In this document: positions 34,217-43,653 of the stretch, piece after piece
How the letters are laid out: every line of letters begins with the position of its first letter
Position numbering within the stretch: position 1 is the stretch's first letter
Assembly (NCBI GenBank): GCA_041656735.1
Contig: JBBACY010000002.1
Location: 62,001 to 126,000 of the forward strand
Source of the DNA: Perlabentimonas sp041656735
GTDB lineage: Bacteria > Bacteroidota > Bacteroidia > Bacteroidales > Tenuifilaceae
Direction: 5' to 3'
Length of the DNA: 64,000 nt
The notes under the pieces: generated by a model
What the model was told of the DNA's origin: nothing
The model's input: the letters and a program-made list of their open reading frames with translations, nothing else
Database searches by the model: none
Position numbers and translations under genes: made by a program

Positions 34217-35047
34217 ATGAAAGAGGTTTTATCCAAGCTACCATCAACCGAGTTACTCCTTAATTATGCTGTAACCTATACCATAAAAATTATATTCGCT
34301 CTAATTACTCTTTTTATTGGACTCTGGCTTATAAAAAAGTTCTCCAAAGTAGTTACACGAATATTTGAAGCTCGATCACTCGATAAGTCATTACAAACAT
34401 TCCTCCTATCATTTTTCAAAATAACGCTAAAAACACTTCTTATAATTAGCGTTTCTACCATGATAGGTATTCAAATGACATCGTTTATTGCACTTTTAGG
34501 TGCAGCCGGACTAGCCTTTGGTATGGCACTTTCGGGAACATTACAAAATTTTGCCGGAGGGGTTATGATTTTAATTCTAAAGCCGTTTAGAGCTGGCGAT
34601 TATATTGAAGCACAAGGATTTGCTGGCACTGTAAAAGAGATACAAATTTTTCATACTGTGCTTAATACACCCGACAAAAAACGAATAATCATTCCCAATG
34701 GAGGTCTTAGCACAGGCTCACTAATTAACTACTCGGCCGAACCCACCCGAAGGGTTAGTTGGGATTTCGCGATTGCATACTCAGAAAATATTGACACGGC
34801 TAAACAAACAGTACTCAACGTAGTTTCTGCCGACGAGAGAGTACTTATGGATCCGGCACCATTTGTGGCAGTAGCCTCACTTGGCAATAGCGCTGTAAAC
34901 CTTACAGCTAGGGTTTGGGTAAATGCTGCTGACTACTGGGATATTTTCTTTAAAATGAATGAAGAAGTTAAGAAAGAATTTGACAAGCAAGGAATATCCA
35001 TTCCGTTCCCACAGCAGGATGTACACATACACCAGAAGAAACAGTAA
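34217..35047 (+). CDS. mscS: Small-conductance mechanosensitive channel, MscS-like
   Basis: A 276-residue protein with three membrane helices in the first 115 residues. The pore-lining third helix is glycine- and alanine-rich (LLGAAGLAFGMALSGTLQNFAGG). The soluble part has PFRAGDYIEAQGFAGTVKEI and IPNGGLSTGSLINYS. The layout and length match E. coli MscS. It should release solutes on hypo-osmotic shock. It is a single gene. Confidence 0.95.
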   Translation: MKEVLSKLPSTELLLNYAVTYTIKIIFALITLFIGLWLIKKFSKVVTRIFEARSLDKSLQTFLLSFFKITLKTLLIISVSTMIGIQMTSFIALLGAAGLAFGMALSGTLQNFAGGVMILILKPFRAGDYIEAQGFAGTVKEIQIFHTVLNTPDKKRIIIPNGGLSTGSLINYSAEPTRRVSWDFAIAYSENIDTAKQTVLNVVSADERVLMDPAPFVAVASLGNSAVNLTARVWVNAADYWDIFFKMNEEVKKEFDKQGISIPFPQQDVHIHQKKQ

Positions 35048-35428
35048 TTCTTTACATAATCGACAAAAGAACCAACCCAACACTATTGAGAATCAACTTC
35101 AGATGCAATAAAAGGATATTTACAACCTATAGTCTAAATAGGCTAAAAATCCTTAAACTACACTGGAGTTTCTCTTACTAAGAATTCTCAAAATTAACTT
35201 AAATGAATGGTTTGAGTTTACTGAGTGGGCTATCTAATAAAGTATGTAAGTAGAACAAATAGCGGGGGGGTTCCGACCCCCGTTACTCTTTTATTAAATT
35301 TCAACTCTTAAACTCTATGAGAAAAGAAAACTATTTGATGGGCTCTGAATGTTCTAAAAATGGAGAGCCCCATTAATAATGATTGTAAACTAACCTCCAA
35401 CAAATAGCAAACACTTCAATCAAGAACT
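35048..35428. other. Gap with several hairpins and no gene
   Basis: Two strong hairpins are visible: a C/G-run stem (35262-35282) with a 6-base loop followed by a T-rich stretch, and ATGGGCTCT/AGAGCCCCAT (35338-35373). They may end transcription from either side, since the mscS gene and the FemAB-like gene converge here. I see no coding sequence. Confidence 0.5.
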
Positions 35429-36544
35429 TTATATATGATATCCCTGGCTTTGCATTTCGAGTGAACACAACAAGTTATATTTATCAGCGTTAAGCGGATA
35501 GTCCCAACATCCAAGAGTGTGAAACATCTCACCACCAAATCCTGATTTAAATCGATAAAGCCCATACATTGGGTGCGAAGGATTGGGGTTAGGCGCCACA
35601 CCAAACATATCGTAACAAGTACAACCCCTACTCTTTGCAATTTTAATTGCCTCCCACTGCAATGCATATGTACCCATGTAGTTCCTATTTTCAGACGACG
35701 ATGCACCATAAAGATACGAACCCTTATAACCCGATATAACCAAAAACATCGCAGCCAATGGAATGGTTTCAATTTCGGCAATGAGAAGAATAACCTCAGT
35801 GGGAGAATTCTCATCATTTTCCTTTGCTGCTAAAATGGCTCTAAAATAATCGATACTATGCAAAAAGATGCCGTTTCGCGCAGCCGTTTCTCCATAAAGT
35901 TTGTACCATATATCCAGTTGATCCATTTCAAGAGCACGAACAGACACCCCCTTTCGCGCCGACAAACGAATATTGTATCGCGTTTTAGGTTTCATTTGCT
36001 CTAGCAGTATATTCGTATCCAAAGTTGTATTTACAAACAACGTATTGGAGGGAAGTTGGTTAGAGTATGCTTTACGCAAATTCCAGTTTTCTGTATTAAA
36101 GTTAAACCTCAACTCCTGTATTCGGGTTTCGGGCGGGCCAATCCACCAACCATTGCAGTCGTAAAAATCATCCTCCCTTGCCCAAAATGATTCCCAGAAT
36201 AAATCATAACGAATAGCCACACAGTTTGCCGGCAAGTATGATCTTAACGACTCCGATAACTCTTCAAGGAAACGCCCCTCAACACCATCGTATGGCTCAA
36301 AATCAGGTCCATATGGAACATAGGCGATTGTATTGTCCCGACTAATTTGTTGTATGATAACCAGTAAGTCTAATACGTTCCAATCATTATTCTCAGGGTT
36401 GTTGTTTTCAAGGCTCACCTTGTAGTTTATTGCCAACGAGGTAACACCCAATTCACTTTTCACATTATGCCAGAATGTTGTCTGCTGCACAATTGGAGTG
36501 TTAAAGAGTTCGGCAGGACTCTTTCGCTTCACATCGGTAATCAT
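35429..36544 (-). CDS. FemAB/FemX-like aminoacyltransferase
   Basis: About 371 residues with the double GNAT-like layout of FemAB proteins. The first half has VPYGPDFEPYDGVEGRFLEEL. The second has KPKTRYNIRLSARKGV (about residue 205), the long central helix region and the closing YLYGASSSENRNYMGTYALQW, then FGVAPNPNPSHPMYGLYRFK with the Gly-rich FGGEM end. These enzymes use aminoacyl-tRNA to add residues to peptidoglycan stem peptides, or have related acyl-transfer roles. The start is ATG 36544; ATG 36601 is an alternative. It lies just upstream of the division cluster, on the opposite strand. Confidence 0.85.
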   Translation of the reverse strand: MITDVKRKSPAELFNTPIVQQTTFWHNVKSELGVTSLAINYKVSLENNNPENNDWNVLDLLVIIQQISRDNTIAYVPYGPDFEPYDGVEGRFLEELSESLRSYLPANCVAIRYDLFWESFWAREDDFYDCNGWWIGPPETRIQELRFNFNTENWNLRKAYSNQLPSNTLFVNTTLDTNILLEQMKPKTRYNIRLSARKGVSVRALEMDQLDIWYKLYGETAARNGIFLHSIDYFRAILAAKENDENSPTEVILLIAEIETIPLAAMFLVISGYKGSYLYGASSSENRNYMGTYALQWEAIKIAKSRGCTCYDMFGVAPNPNPSHPMYGLYRFKSGFGGEMFHTLGCWDYPLNADKYNLLCSLEMQSQGYHI

Positions 36545-37000
36545 ATTACAAAACTCAAAAATATTAGTACGGTAAAAACAATAACTCAACGTATCGGGCA
36601 TCCCTTATGCCAGATCCTTCGTTTTATACCCAAAAAAATTATTGTAATGCGAAATTATCCAAAACATTTGAGGGCAACAAGCAAACTGCACAATATGTCG
36701 ATATGTCAAAAAACAGCACTACCTAAAACTGCATTTACCTCTTGAACTGAACCAAATATTTACAGATGTTGAATCAACAAGCACAACTAAAACCTCAATA
36801 ACTTTCTTGCCCTAGGAAACCTAAAATACAGCTAATTGAAGAAAATTTACGAGTTAAAATAAATCCGCTCACGTTTGCGAACAAATCACAACATTTACAA
36901 AAAAAATGCAAGCATTTCCTCTGTAGCCCATATTCAACAAGACATATAGAGTATATCTGTTTATTGTTTTTGATATAGGCACGAAAAAAGTTATTAACAA

Positions 37001-37037
37001 AGTGGGAAAAAGTGGAACATTATGGTTTAAAGTGGGA
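37001..37037 (+). promoter_or_regulatory. MraZ-box: four TGG repeats with exact 10-base spacing
   Basis: TGGG starts at 37003, TGGA at 37013, TGGT at 37023 and TGGG at 37033. MraZ proteins bind direct repeats of TGGGN spaced by five bases (period 10) upstream of their own genes. The array lies 41-75 bases before the mraZ ATG. A -7-like TACTTTTT follows at 37054-37061. The rest of the 476-base gap back to 36,602 holds no recognisable gene. Confidence 0.75.
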
Positions 37038-37077
37038 ATATTTATTATATTTTTACTTTTTGAAAACCATAATTAAC

Positions 37078-37542
37078 ATGACCTCGTTCATAGGCGATTA
37101 CATATGTAAAGTTGACGATAAGGGCAGATTACTTTTCCCATCTGCACTTAAGAAGCAGAATAAGTCTGCCTCTCAAGATCGCTATGTGGCAAAAAAGGAC
37201 ATTTTTGAGAACTGTTTGGTGCTCTACACCATGGAAGAGTGGGAGCGCCAAAATAATTTAATTAGACGTAACACCAACCCCTACAACCGAGAACACAGCA
37301 AATTTTTAAGGGAGTTTTATCGAGGTACCGCAGAGTTGGTACTCGACTCAAACGGTCGTATGCTAATCCCCAAACGCCTACTCGATTCAGTTAACGCAAG
37401 TAAAGAACTTGCCATAACTGGTCAAGATAGTCGAATTGAAATTTGGGCAAAAGAAGTGTACGATACGCATGAAACTAACGAGGACGCATTTGCAGAACTA
37501 GCTGAAAAGATTTTAGGATCATCACCACTAAGCAACGAGTAA
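37078..37542 (+). CDS. mraZ: Transcriptional regulator MraZ
   Basis: A 154-residue protein made of two MraZ/AbrB-like domains: FIGDYICKVDDKGRLLFPSA at the N-terminus and ELVLDSNGRMLIPKRLL near residue 85. The start at 37078 is chosen because the upstream TTTACTTTTTG region looks like promoter and because family members begin at this point. It heads the division and cell-wall cluster and represses its promoter by binding the repeats at 37001-37037. Its stop codon overlaps the rsmH start (TAATG). Confidence 0.93.
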   Translation: MTSFIGDYICKVDDKGRLLFPSALKKQNKSASQDRYVAKKDIFENCLVLYTMEEWERQNNLIRRNTNPYNREHSKFLREFYRGTAELVLDSNGRMLIPKRLLDSVNASKELAITGQDSRIEIWAKEVYDTHETNEDAFAELAEKILGSSPLSNE

Positions 37543-38441
37543 TGGCATACCATGTTCCAGTATTGCTTCACGAAAGCATTGAGGGTTTAAATATTTTACC
37601 CAACGGGACCTACCTCGACCTTACTTTCGGTGGAGGCGGGCATTCACGCGAAATAATAAAACACCTCTCACCCAAGGGTCGATTAATTGCTTTCGACCAA
37701 GATAAGGCTGCATTTGCAAATGCTATCGACGATAGTAGGTTTATGCTAATCCACAGTAATTTTAGGTATTTCAAAAACTTTTTACGATACCATAAAATAG
37801 CTAAAGTCGACGGAATATTAGCCGACCTAGGCGTTTCATCAATGCATTTTGATAGCCCCGAAAGGGGGTTCTCATTCCGCTTTGAGGGACCGCTTGATAT
37901 GCGAATGAATCAAAATTCAAAAATTACCGCCAAGCAAGTGGTAAACACATACGGTGAAAAGGAGTTAGCGCAATTACTAACCGTGTATGGAGAGGTTTCG
38001 AATGCTCGCAAAATTGCCCAAGCATTAGTAAAACAAAGGGAGAGCAGCCCAATAAGTACCGTTGAAAAGTTGGTCGAAATTTTAAGCCCCATGTTTCCTG
38101 CACAAATAACACACAAACAGCTTGCTAAAATTTTCCAGGCAATCCGAATAGAGGTGAATCAAGAGATGGAAACGCTAAAACAGATGCTCGAGGCCACCAC
38201 GCTTTCACTTAAACCCAACGGCAGGCTAGTGGTTATATCATACCACTCGCTTGAAGATAGGCTGGTAAAAAACTTTATACGCAGCGGCAATTTCGATGGC
38301 AAGGTTGAAGCCGATTTTTATGGTAATGTAGTTTCCGATTTTGAGCAAGTAAACCGAAAAGTTATAGTACCCTCGGAGGAAGAACTTGATGAAAACACTC
38401 GCTCACGGAGCGCAAAACTTAGAATAGCACAAAAGAAATGA
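37542..38441 (+). CDS. rsmH: 16S rRNA m4C1402 methyltransferase RsmH
   Basis: A 299-residue protein (MraW/RsmH). It has the N-terminal HVPVLLHESIEGL, the SAM-binding TFGGGGHSREI (about residue 27) and DLGVSSMHFDSPERGFSF (about 88), with a C-terminal ending RSRSAKLRIA. It methylates N4 of C1402 in 16S rRNA. It overlaps mraZ by one base and ftsL by four, the typical layout at the start of the dcw operon. Confidence 0.97.
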   Translation: MAYHVPVLLHESIEGLNILPNGTYLDLTFGGGGHSREIIKHLSPKGRLIAFDQDKAAFANAIDDSRFMLIHSNFRYFKNFLRYHKIAKVDGILADLGVSSMHFDSPERGFSFRFEGPLDMRMNQNSKITAKQVVNTYGEKELAQLLTVYGEVSNARKIAQALVKQRESSPISTVEKLVEILSPMFPAQITHKQLAKIFQAIRIEVNQEMETLKQMLEATTLSLKPNGRLVVISYHSLEDRLVKNFIRSGNFDGKVEADFYGNVVSDFEQVNRKVIVPSEEELDENTRSRSAKLRIAQKK

Positions 38442-38809
38442 GTGAAAAGGAACGCATAGAATTTATTGATGCCCAAACGCAGCCTAAAGAAAAGCGGAAG
38501 GGTGTGCTATCCATTCTAGATGGCAGTATTCTTAGCAAAGACAAGGTGTCAAGTCAAATCCCCTACACCCTATTCCTTGCGCTTCTTGCGTTAATATATA
38601 TCGGCAATAAGTACAGGTACGAGAAATTGGTACGCGAAGGACAAAAGGTGCAGGTTGAGGTAAAAAACTTGAGAGCCGAATCGATAACAACAGCAGCACA
38701 ACTTATGCACATAAGCAAGCAAAGCCAAGTTGCACGAATGGTTGAAGAGAAAGGCCTAGGCCTTGAAGCATCAGTAGTTCCACCAAAAAAGATAAAAGCA
38801 AAACTCTAG
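38438..38809 (+). CDS. ftsL: FtsL-like division protein
   Basis: A 123-residue protein with a cytoplasmic N-terminal part (1-40), one membrane helix (about 42-58, IPYTLFLALLALIYIG) and a coiled-coil outer domain (about 60-105). The gene lies between rsmH and the penicillin-binding protein gene, the place of ftsL in this cluster. FtsL joins FtsB/FtsQ and helps activate septal synthesis. The sequence is too diverged for a motif call; topology and position carry it. Confidence 0.85.
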   Translation: MSEKERIEFIDAQTQPKEKRKGVLSILDGSILSKDKVSSQIPYTLFLALLALIYIGNKYRYEKLVREGQKVQVEVKNLRAESITTAAQLMHISKQSQVARMVEEKGLGLEASVVPPKKIKAKL

Positions 38810-38813
38810 ATAG

Positions 38814-40934
38814 ATGTCGGTAAAAAAAGAAATACTATTTCGTTTTGGCTTGGTATACGTAATTTTCGGTATACTTGGGTTAGTCATTATTGGCAAAATA
38901 GTATACATCCAGTTTATCGAAGGAACGGAACTGCGCGCACAGGCAAAATCCATTACCTACCGCGACATTACCATAGAGCCTAACCGAGGCGATATTTGCG
39001 CTATCGATGGCAGGCTACTGGCAACCTCTGTGCCCTACTTCGAAATTCGTGTAGATCTTAAAGCCGCAGGGCTAACCGACGAAATGTTCTATGCAAACAT
39101 CGACTCACTAGCCATTAAACTATCGCAACTATTCCGCAACAAATCACACTACTCATACAAATCTGAACTTGTTAATGCCCGAAAATTTGCCCGTAACAAA
39201 CGATACTACCCTGTTGGTTCAAGGCTGGTAAACTATTTGGAACTAAAACAAATTAAAGAATTTCCTCTATTTCGCCTGCCAGCAAATAGGGGCGGATTTA
39301 TCCCCGTTCAGGTAAACCAAAGAATTAAACCCCACTCAAGTCTAGCATCCCGCTCCATTGGCACTACTAACGAGGGCGGAGTGGCAGTTGGTATTGAGGG
39401 TGCCTACGACCATATCCTTAGGGGCAAGGCTGGTGTTTCAACAATGCAGAGAGGAAGCGGGAACATTTGGCTCGATGTTAACAGCGCTGTGCAAATTGAA
39501 CCCGAAGATGGAATGGACGTAATTACAACCCTGGATGTTACCCTACAAGATGTTGCCGAAAAAGCGCTGAGAACCCAGCTAGGTCAGCATGAGGCTGTTC
39601 ATGGTTCGGCCATCCTAATGGAAGTGTCAACAGGCGATATTAAGGCTATTGCCAACCTGCGCCGAAACGAAAATGGAACCTATAGCGAAGTATTTAACTA
39701 TGCAATTGGTGAAGGAACCGAGCCTGGGTCAACCTTTAAACTTGCATCGCTAATAGCTCTACTCGAAGATGGGTACGTTTCACTCGAAGATACCATTGAC
39801 ACAGGAAAGGGCAGTATAAGGTTCTACGATAAAGAGATAAATGACTCTAAGCGAGGCGGGTATGGTAAAATATCAGTAAAAGAAGTATTTGAACTCTCCT
39901 CCAACGTTGGTATTACTATGCTAGTAACCCAAAACTATAAAGGAAGAGAAGAAAAGTTTATCGATAGGCTATACGCTATGAACCTAAACCAGCCTTTGGG
40001 TTTGCCCATTAAAGGCGAAGCAACACCTTACATAAAGTATCCGGGCGACAAGCTATGGTCGGGCATTTCTCTTCCAATGATGAGCATTGGATATGAGGTA
40101 ATCCTGTCGCCCCTACAAATTTTGACCTTATACAATGCCGTGGCAAACAATGGCAAAATGGTTAAACCAAAATTTATCCACTCAATTCGCCAGCACGGCA
40201 GTATCGAAAGAGGGTTTAAGTCTGAAATTATAAACCCATCAATATGTTCAAAAAAAACGCTCGAAAAAGTTCGTGAGGTTCTTGAGGGTGTGGTTGAAAA
40301 TGGAACTGCACTCAATTTGCGCAATGCAAACTATAAAATTGCAGGCAAAACGGGAACCGCTCAAATAGCACAGGGAGTATCGGGCTACAAATCGGCCAAA
40401 GGTGTTAGCCATCAGGCATCATTTGTTGGTTACTTCCCGGCCGACAATCCGAAGTTTTCATGTATTGTGGTAGTTAACTCGCCATCGCGAAGCGTTTACT
40501 ACGGGAACCTCGTAGCTGGCCCAATTTTTAAAGAAATTGCCGATAAAGTTTACGCAACTAATCCCGACTGGTTTCCAGTGGTTAGTAACAAACCCGTATT
40601 GGTTGAATTGCCCGAATCGAAAAGCGGATATAAACCATCGCTAATGAAAGCTTTTAAAGAGTTGAATATTCCGGTTATTGATGAATCTCCTGCCCAAATA
40701 TGGTCTGATACACATCGAAACGAAAAATCGGTTGAACTGAATGAAAGGAAAATAGTACCCAACCTAACGCCAAATGTTATCGGAATGTCGTTACAGGATG
40801 CAATATATTTACTCGAGAACAGCGGATTAAAAGTAACAGTTATTGGCCGTGGTGCTGTTCGAAGCCAGTCAATACTACCTGGCGTAAGAGTAAAAAATGG
40901 CGATAGAATTAAACTAGAAATGACTTTTAGCTAG
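38814..40934 (+). CDS. ftsI: Septal penicillin-binding protein (FtsI/PBP3-like) with PASTA domain
   Basis: A 706-residue class B penicillin-binding protein. One membrane helix (about 8-32) is followed by the dimerisation region and the transpeptidase domain. The active site has Ser306 in STFK, the SSN motif near residue 362 and the KTG motif near 512 (GKTGTAQIA). A PASTA domain closes the C-terminus (from about 645, VPNLTPNVIGMSLQDAI). It cross-links septal peptidoglycan with FtsW. It lies four bases after ftsL and four before murE. Confidence 0.96.
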   Translation: MSVKKEILFRFGLVYVIFGILGLVIIGKIVYIQFIEGTELRAQAKSITYRDITIEPNRGDICAIDGRLLATSVPYFEIRVDLKAAGLTDEMFYANIDSLAIKLSQLFRNKSHYSYKSELVNARKFARNKRYYPVGSRLVNYLELKQIKEFPLFRLPANRGGFIPVQVNQRIKPHSSLASRSIGTTNEGGVAVGIEGAYDHILRGKAGVSTMQRGSGNIWLDVNSAVQIEPEDGMDVITTLDVTLQDVAEKALRTQLGQHEAVHGSAILMEVSTGDIKAIANLRRNENGTYSEVFNYAIGEGTEPGSTFKLASLIALLEDGYVSLEDTIDTGKGSIRFYDKEINDSKRGGYGKISVKEVFELSSNVGITMLVTQNYKGREEKFIDRLYAMNLNQPLGLPIKGEATPYIKYPGDKLWSGISLPMMSIGYEVILSPLQILTLYNAVANNGKMVKPKFIHSIRQHGSIERGFKSEIINPSICSKKTLEKVREVLEGVVENGTALNLRNANYKIAGKTGTAQIAQGVSGYKSAKGVSHQASFVGYFPADNPKFSCIVVVNSPSRSVYYGNLVAGPIFKEIADKVYATNPDWFPVVSNKPVLVELPESKSGYKPSLMKAFKELNIPVIDESPAQIWSDTHRNEKSVELNERKIVPNLTPNVIGMSLQDAIYLLENSGLKVTVIGRGAVRSQSILPGVRVKNGDRIKLEMTFS

Positions 40935-40938
40935 CTAA

Positions 40939-42405
40939 ATGGAAAAACTTAACAACATATTACCCAACGATACCGTAGCTGAAATAATTGGCAAAACGGA
41001 CATCAATATTTCGGGGCTTACCTTCGATTCGAGAAACGTTGAACCGAACAATATGTTCTTTGCCGTTAGGGGCACCCAAATAGATGGGCATCAATTTATT
41101 ACAAGTGCAATAGAAAAAGGGGCTACTGCAATTATTTGCGAACAAATACCCGAAAATATTCACACAGAAAACGTTACGCTTATAAGGGTACCCAATTCTG
41201 CTGAAGCAATGGGTAAAATTGCTGTAAAATTTTACAACAACCCAGCTAGTAAACTTAACCTGGTTGGTATTACTGGCACCAACGGAAAAACCACTGCAGT
41301 TACTCTACTATATAGATTAATTAACGCTTTAGGGGGCAAAGCTGGACTTATTTCAACCATTCAAAACCAAATTGGCGACACAACCATTGCCAGCACACAT
41401 ACAACCCCAAGCGCCATTGAAATAAACAGCTTGCTTAGTAAGATGGTAGACCAAGGCTGTACCCACTGTTTTATGGAGGTAAGTTCACACGCAACGGATC
41501 AGAAAAGGGTTGCAGGGCTCGAGTTTGCAGGTGCAATTTTCACCAACATCACCCATGATCACCTCGACTATCATAAAACGTTTAGCGAGTACATAAAAGC
41601 AAAAAAATCTCTCTTTGACAATCTCTCGGCAAATGCCTTTGCGCTTACCAATGTTGACGACAGAAACGGCAGGGTAATGGTGCAAAACACAAAGGCAAAA
41701 ATTAGCACATACTCACTTAAAAATATGGCTAACTACCGTTGCAAAATTATTGAGCAACATGCACACGGAATGTTACTAAATATAGATAATACTGAGTTGT
41801 GGTCAAGGTTAATTGGCAATTTCAATGCGTACAATCTGCTTACAGTATATGCAACCGCACTGCTTCTAAATTTTGACAGGCAAGAGGTTTTAACTGAGCT
41901 AAGCAATATGGGGCCAGTTAACGGCCGATTCGAGAATTTTGTTGCGCCCAACGGTGTTATTGCCGTTGTTGACTATGCACATACCCCCGATGCGCTTGAA
42001 AACGTGATATCAACAATAAATAAAATTTTACACGAGGGTAACCGGCTTATCACGGTTGTAGGTGCTGGCGGAAACAGGGACAAAACAAAGCGCCCAATTA
42101 TGACGCAGGTAGCCTTGCAAGGAAGTCATCTGGTGGTTCTCACTGCCGATAATCCTCGCCACGAAGACCCTGCAGAAATAATAGATGATATGAAAAAAGG
42201 AATCGACCCCTCACAAGTGGGGAAAGTACTTACAATTGTCGACAGGCGCGAAGCCATTAGAACGGCCTGCCTACTAGCCTCACCAAACGACGTTGTACTA
42301 ATTGCGGGAAAAGGGCACGAAACCTATCAGGAGGTTAAAGGCGTTAGGCATCATTTTGATGACAAGGAGGAAGTATCAGAAATTTTTAAAGCATTACAGG
42401 CATGA
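40939..42405 (+). CDS. murE: UDP-MurNAc-tripeptide synthetase MurE (meso-DAP type)
   Basis: A 488-residue Mur ligase. The ATP loop is GITGTNGKTTAVTLL near residue 110; the substrate-recognition motif DNPR at about residue 405 (TADNPRHEDP) indicates meso-diaminopimelate rather than lysine. The C-terminal GKGHETYQ follows. It adds the third residue to UDP-MurNAc-dipeptide in the cytoplasm. It overlaps mraY by four bases. Confidence 0.97.
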   Translation: MEKLNNILPNDTVAEIIGKTDINISGLTFDSRNVEPNNMFFAVRGTQIDGHQFITSAIEKGATAIICEQIPENIHTENVTLIRVPNSAEAMGKIAVKFYNNPASKLNLVGITGTNGKTTAVTLLYRLINALGGKAGLISTIQNQIGDTTIASTHTTPSAIEINSLLSKMVDQGCTHCFMEVSSHATDQKRVAGLEFAGAIFTNITHDHLDYHKTFSEYIKAKKSLFDNLSANAFALTNVDDRNGRVMVQNTKAKISTYSLKNMANYRCKIIEQHAHGMLLNIDNTELWSRLIGNFNAYNLLTVYATALLLNFDRQEVLTELSNMGPVNGRFENFVAPNGVIAVVDYAHTPDALENVISTINKILHEGNRLITVVGAGGNRDKTKRPIMTQVALQGSHLVVLTADNPRHEDPAEIIDDMKKGIDPSQVGKVLTIVDRREAIRTACLLASPNDVVLIAGKGHETYQEVKGVRHHFDDKEEVSEIFKALQA

Positions 42406-43652
42406 TATACTATCTGGCACAGTGGTTAAGCGAATTTAATATTCCTGGAATGGGTATGTTTCAGTACATCTCCTTTCGCGCAGGCTTGGCCGTTATTACA
42501 TCTCTTCTTATCTCACTTCTTACAGGCAAGCGGCAAATTAGGTTTTTACAGATTAAGCAAATTGGCGAAGAGGTTAGAAACTTGGGGTTACACGGACAGC
42601 TAGAGAAAAAAGGCACGCCAACAATGGGTGGGGTTATTATATTACTGTCTATTGTTGTACCCGTACTCCTGTTTGCGAACCTAAAAAATATTTACATTAT
42701 TGTAATGCTCGTTACCACCGTTTGGCTTGGGGCAGTTGGCTTTATTGATGATTACATTAAGGTATTCCGTAAGCATAAAGAGGGCCTTTCGGGTAAATTA
42801 AAAATACTAGGGCAAGTGCTTCTCGGACTGTTTGTTGGGCTAACCATGTATTTAAGTCCAGATATTGTTATTAGAGAGAAGGTACATAAGCAGGAAGTCT
42901 CCCAAAGGATTGAGCAAACGATTAGTAGCGAGGTAGATTCCAAGCCAAATCAAATTAGCAAACAGAACGAAAAAACGACTAAAACTACCATTCCATTCTT
43001 CAAAAACAATGAGTTCGATTACGAGTTTTTAATACCCTTTAGTGGCCCCTTGTCACAAAAATTAGCGTGGGTGGTTTTTATCATTATCGTAATTATTGTT
43101 GTTACCGGAGTTTCAAACGGAGCAAACCTAACCGATGGGCTCGACGGGCTTGCAACCGGAGTGAGCGCTGTGATGGGTGTAACCTTGGGTGTGTTTGCAT
43201 ACCTTTCGGGTAACGTTATATATGCCGAGTACCTCAACATAATGTATATACCCAACTCGGGAGAACTGGTAATATTTATGTCGGCATTTATTGGTGCTGC
43301 CATCGGGTTTTTATGGTACAACAGCTACCCCGCTCAGGTATTTATGGGCGATACTGGCAGCTTGGCCATTGGCGGAATAATAGCCGTTTTTGCAATTTTA
43401 ATACGCAAAGAGCTGCTAATACCAATACTGTGTGGCGTTTTCTTTGTCGAAACCCTATCGGTAATGATTCAGGTATCATACTTTAAGCACACAAAGCGAA
43501 AATCTGGCGTAGGTAAAAGAGTTTTCCTTATGGCACCACTTCATCATCACTATCAAAAGAAGGGGTACCCAGAGGCAAAAATAGTAGTCCGTTTCTGGAT
43601 TGTAGCCTTACTTCTGGCAATTATTAGCGTGGTAACTCTCAAAATTCGTTAG
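42402..43652 (+). CDS. mraY: Phospho-MurNAc-pentapeptide transferase MraY (long Bacteroidota form)
   Basis: A 416-residue membrane protein with about ten helices. It has GTPTMGGVIILLS (about 68), FIDDYIKVFRKHKEGLSGKLK (about 110), LTDGLDGLA (about 245), FMGDTGSLA and APLHHHYQKKG near the C-terminus. It transfers phospho-MurNAc-pentapeptide to undecaprenyl phosphate, giving lipid I. About 60 extra, charged residues (roughly 150-210, rich in Lys/Gln/Ser) lie in a loop between helices. This lengthens the protein compared with the usual 360 residues. Confidence 0.97.
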   Translation: MIYYLAQWLSEFNIPGMGMFQYISFRAGLAVITSLLISLLTGKRQIRFLQIKQIGEEVRNLGLHGQLEKKGTPTMGGVIILLSIVVPVLLFANLKNIYIIVMLVTTVWLGAVGFIDDYIKVFRKHKEGLSGKLKILGQVLLGLFVGLTMYLSPDIVIREKVHKQEVSQRIEQTISSEVDSKPNQISKQNEKTTKTTIPFFKNNEFDYEFLIPFSGPLSQKLAWVVFIIIVIIVVTGVSNGANLTDGLDGLATGVSAVMGVTLGVFAYLSGNVIYAEYLNIMYIPNSGELVIFMSAFIGAAIGFLWYNSYPAQVFMGDTGSLAIGGIIAVFAILIRKELLIPILCGVFFVETLSVMIQVSYFKHTKRKSGVGKRVFLMAPLHHHYQKKGYPEAKIVVRFWIVALLLAIISVVTLKIR

Positions 43653-43653
43653 T

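Noticed and set aside
35262..35282. G/C-run hairpin considered as a tRNA or structured RNA
   Set aside because: Only one stem is present and no tRNA cloverleaf or T-arm motif can be formed; it is better read as a terminator-like hairpin.
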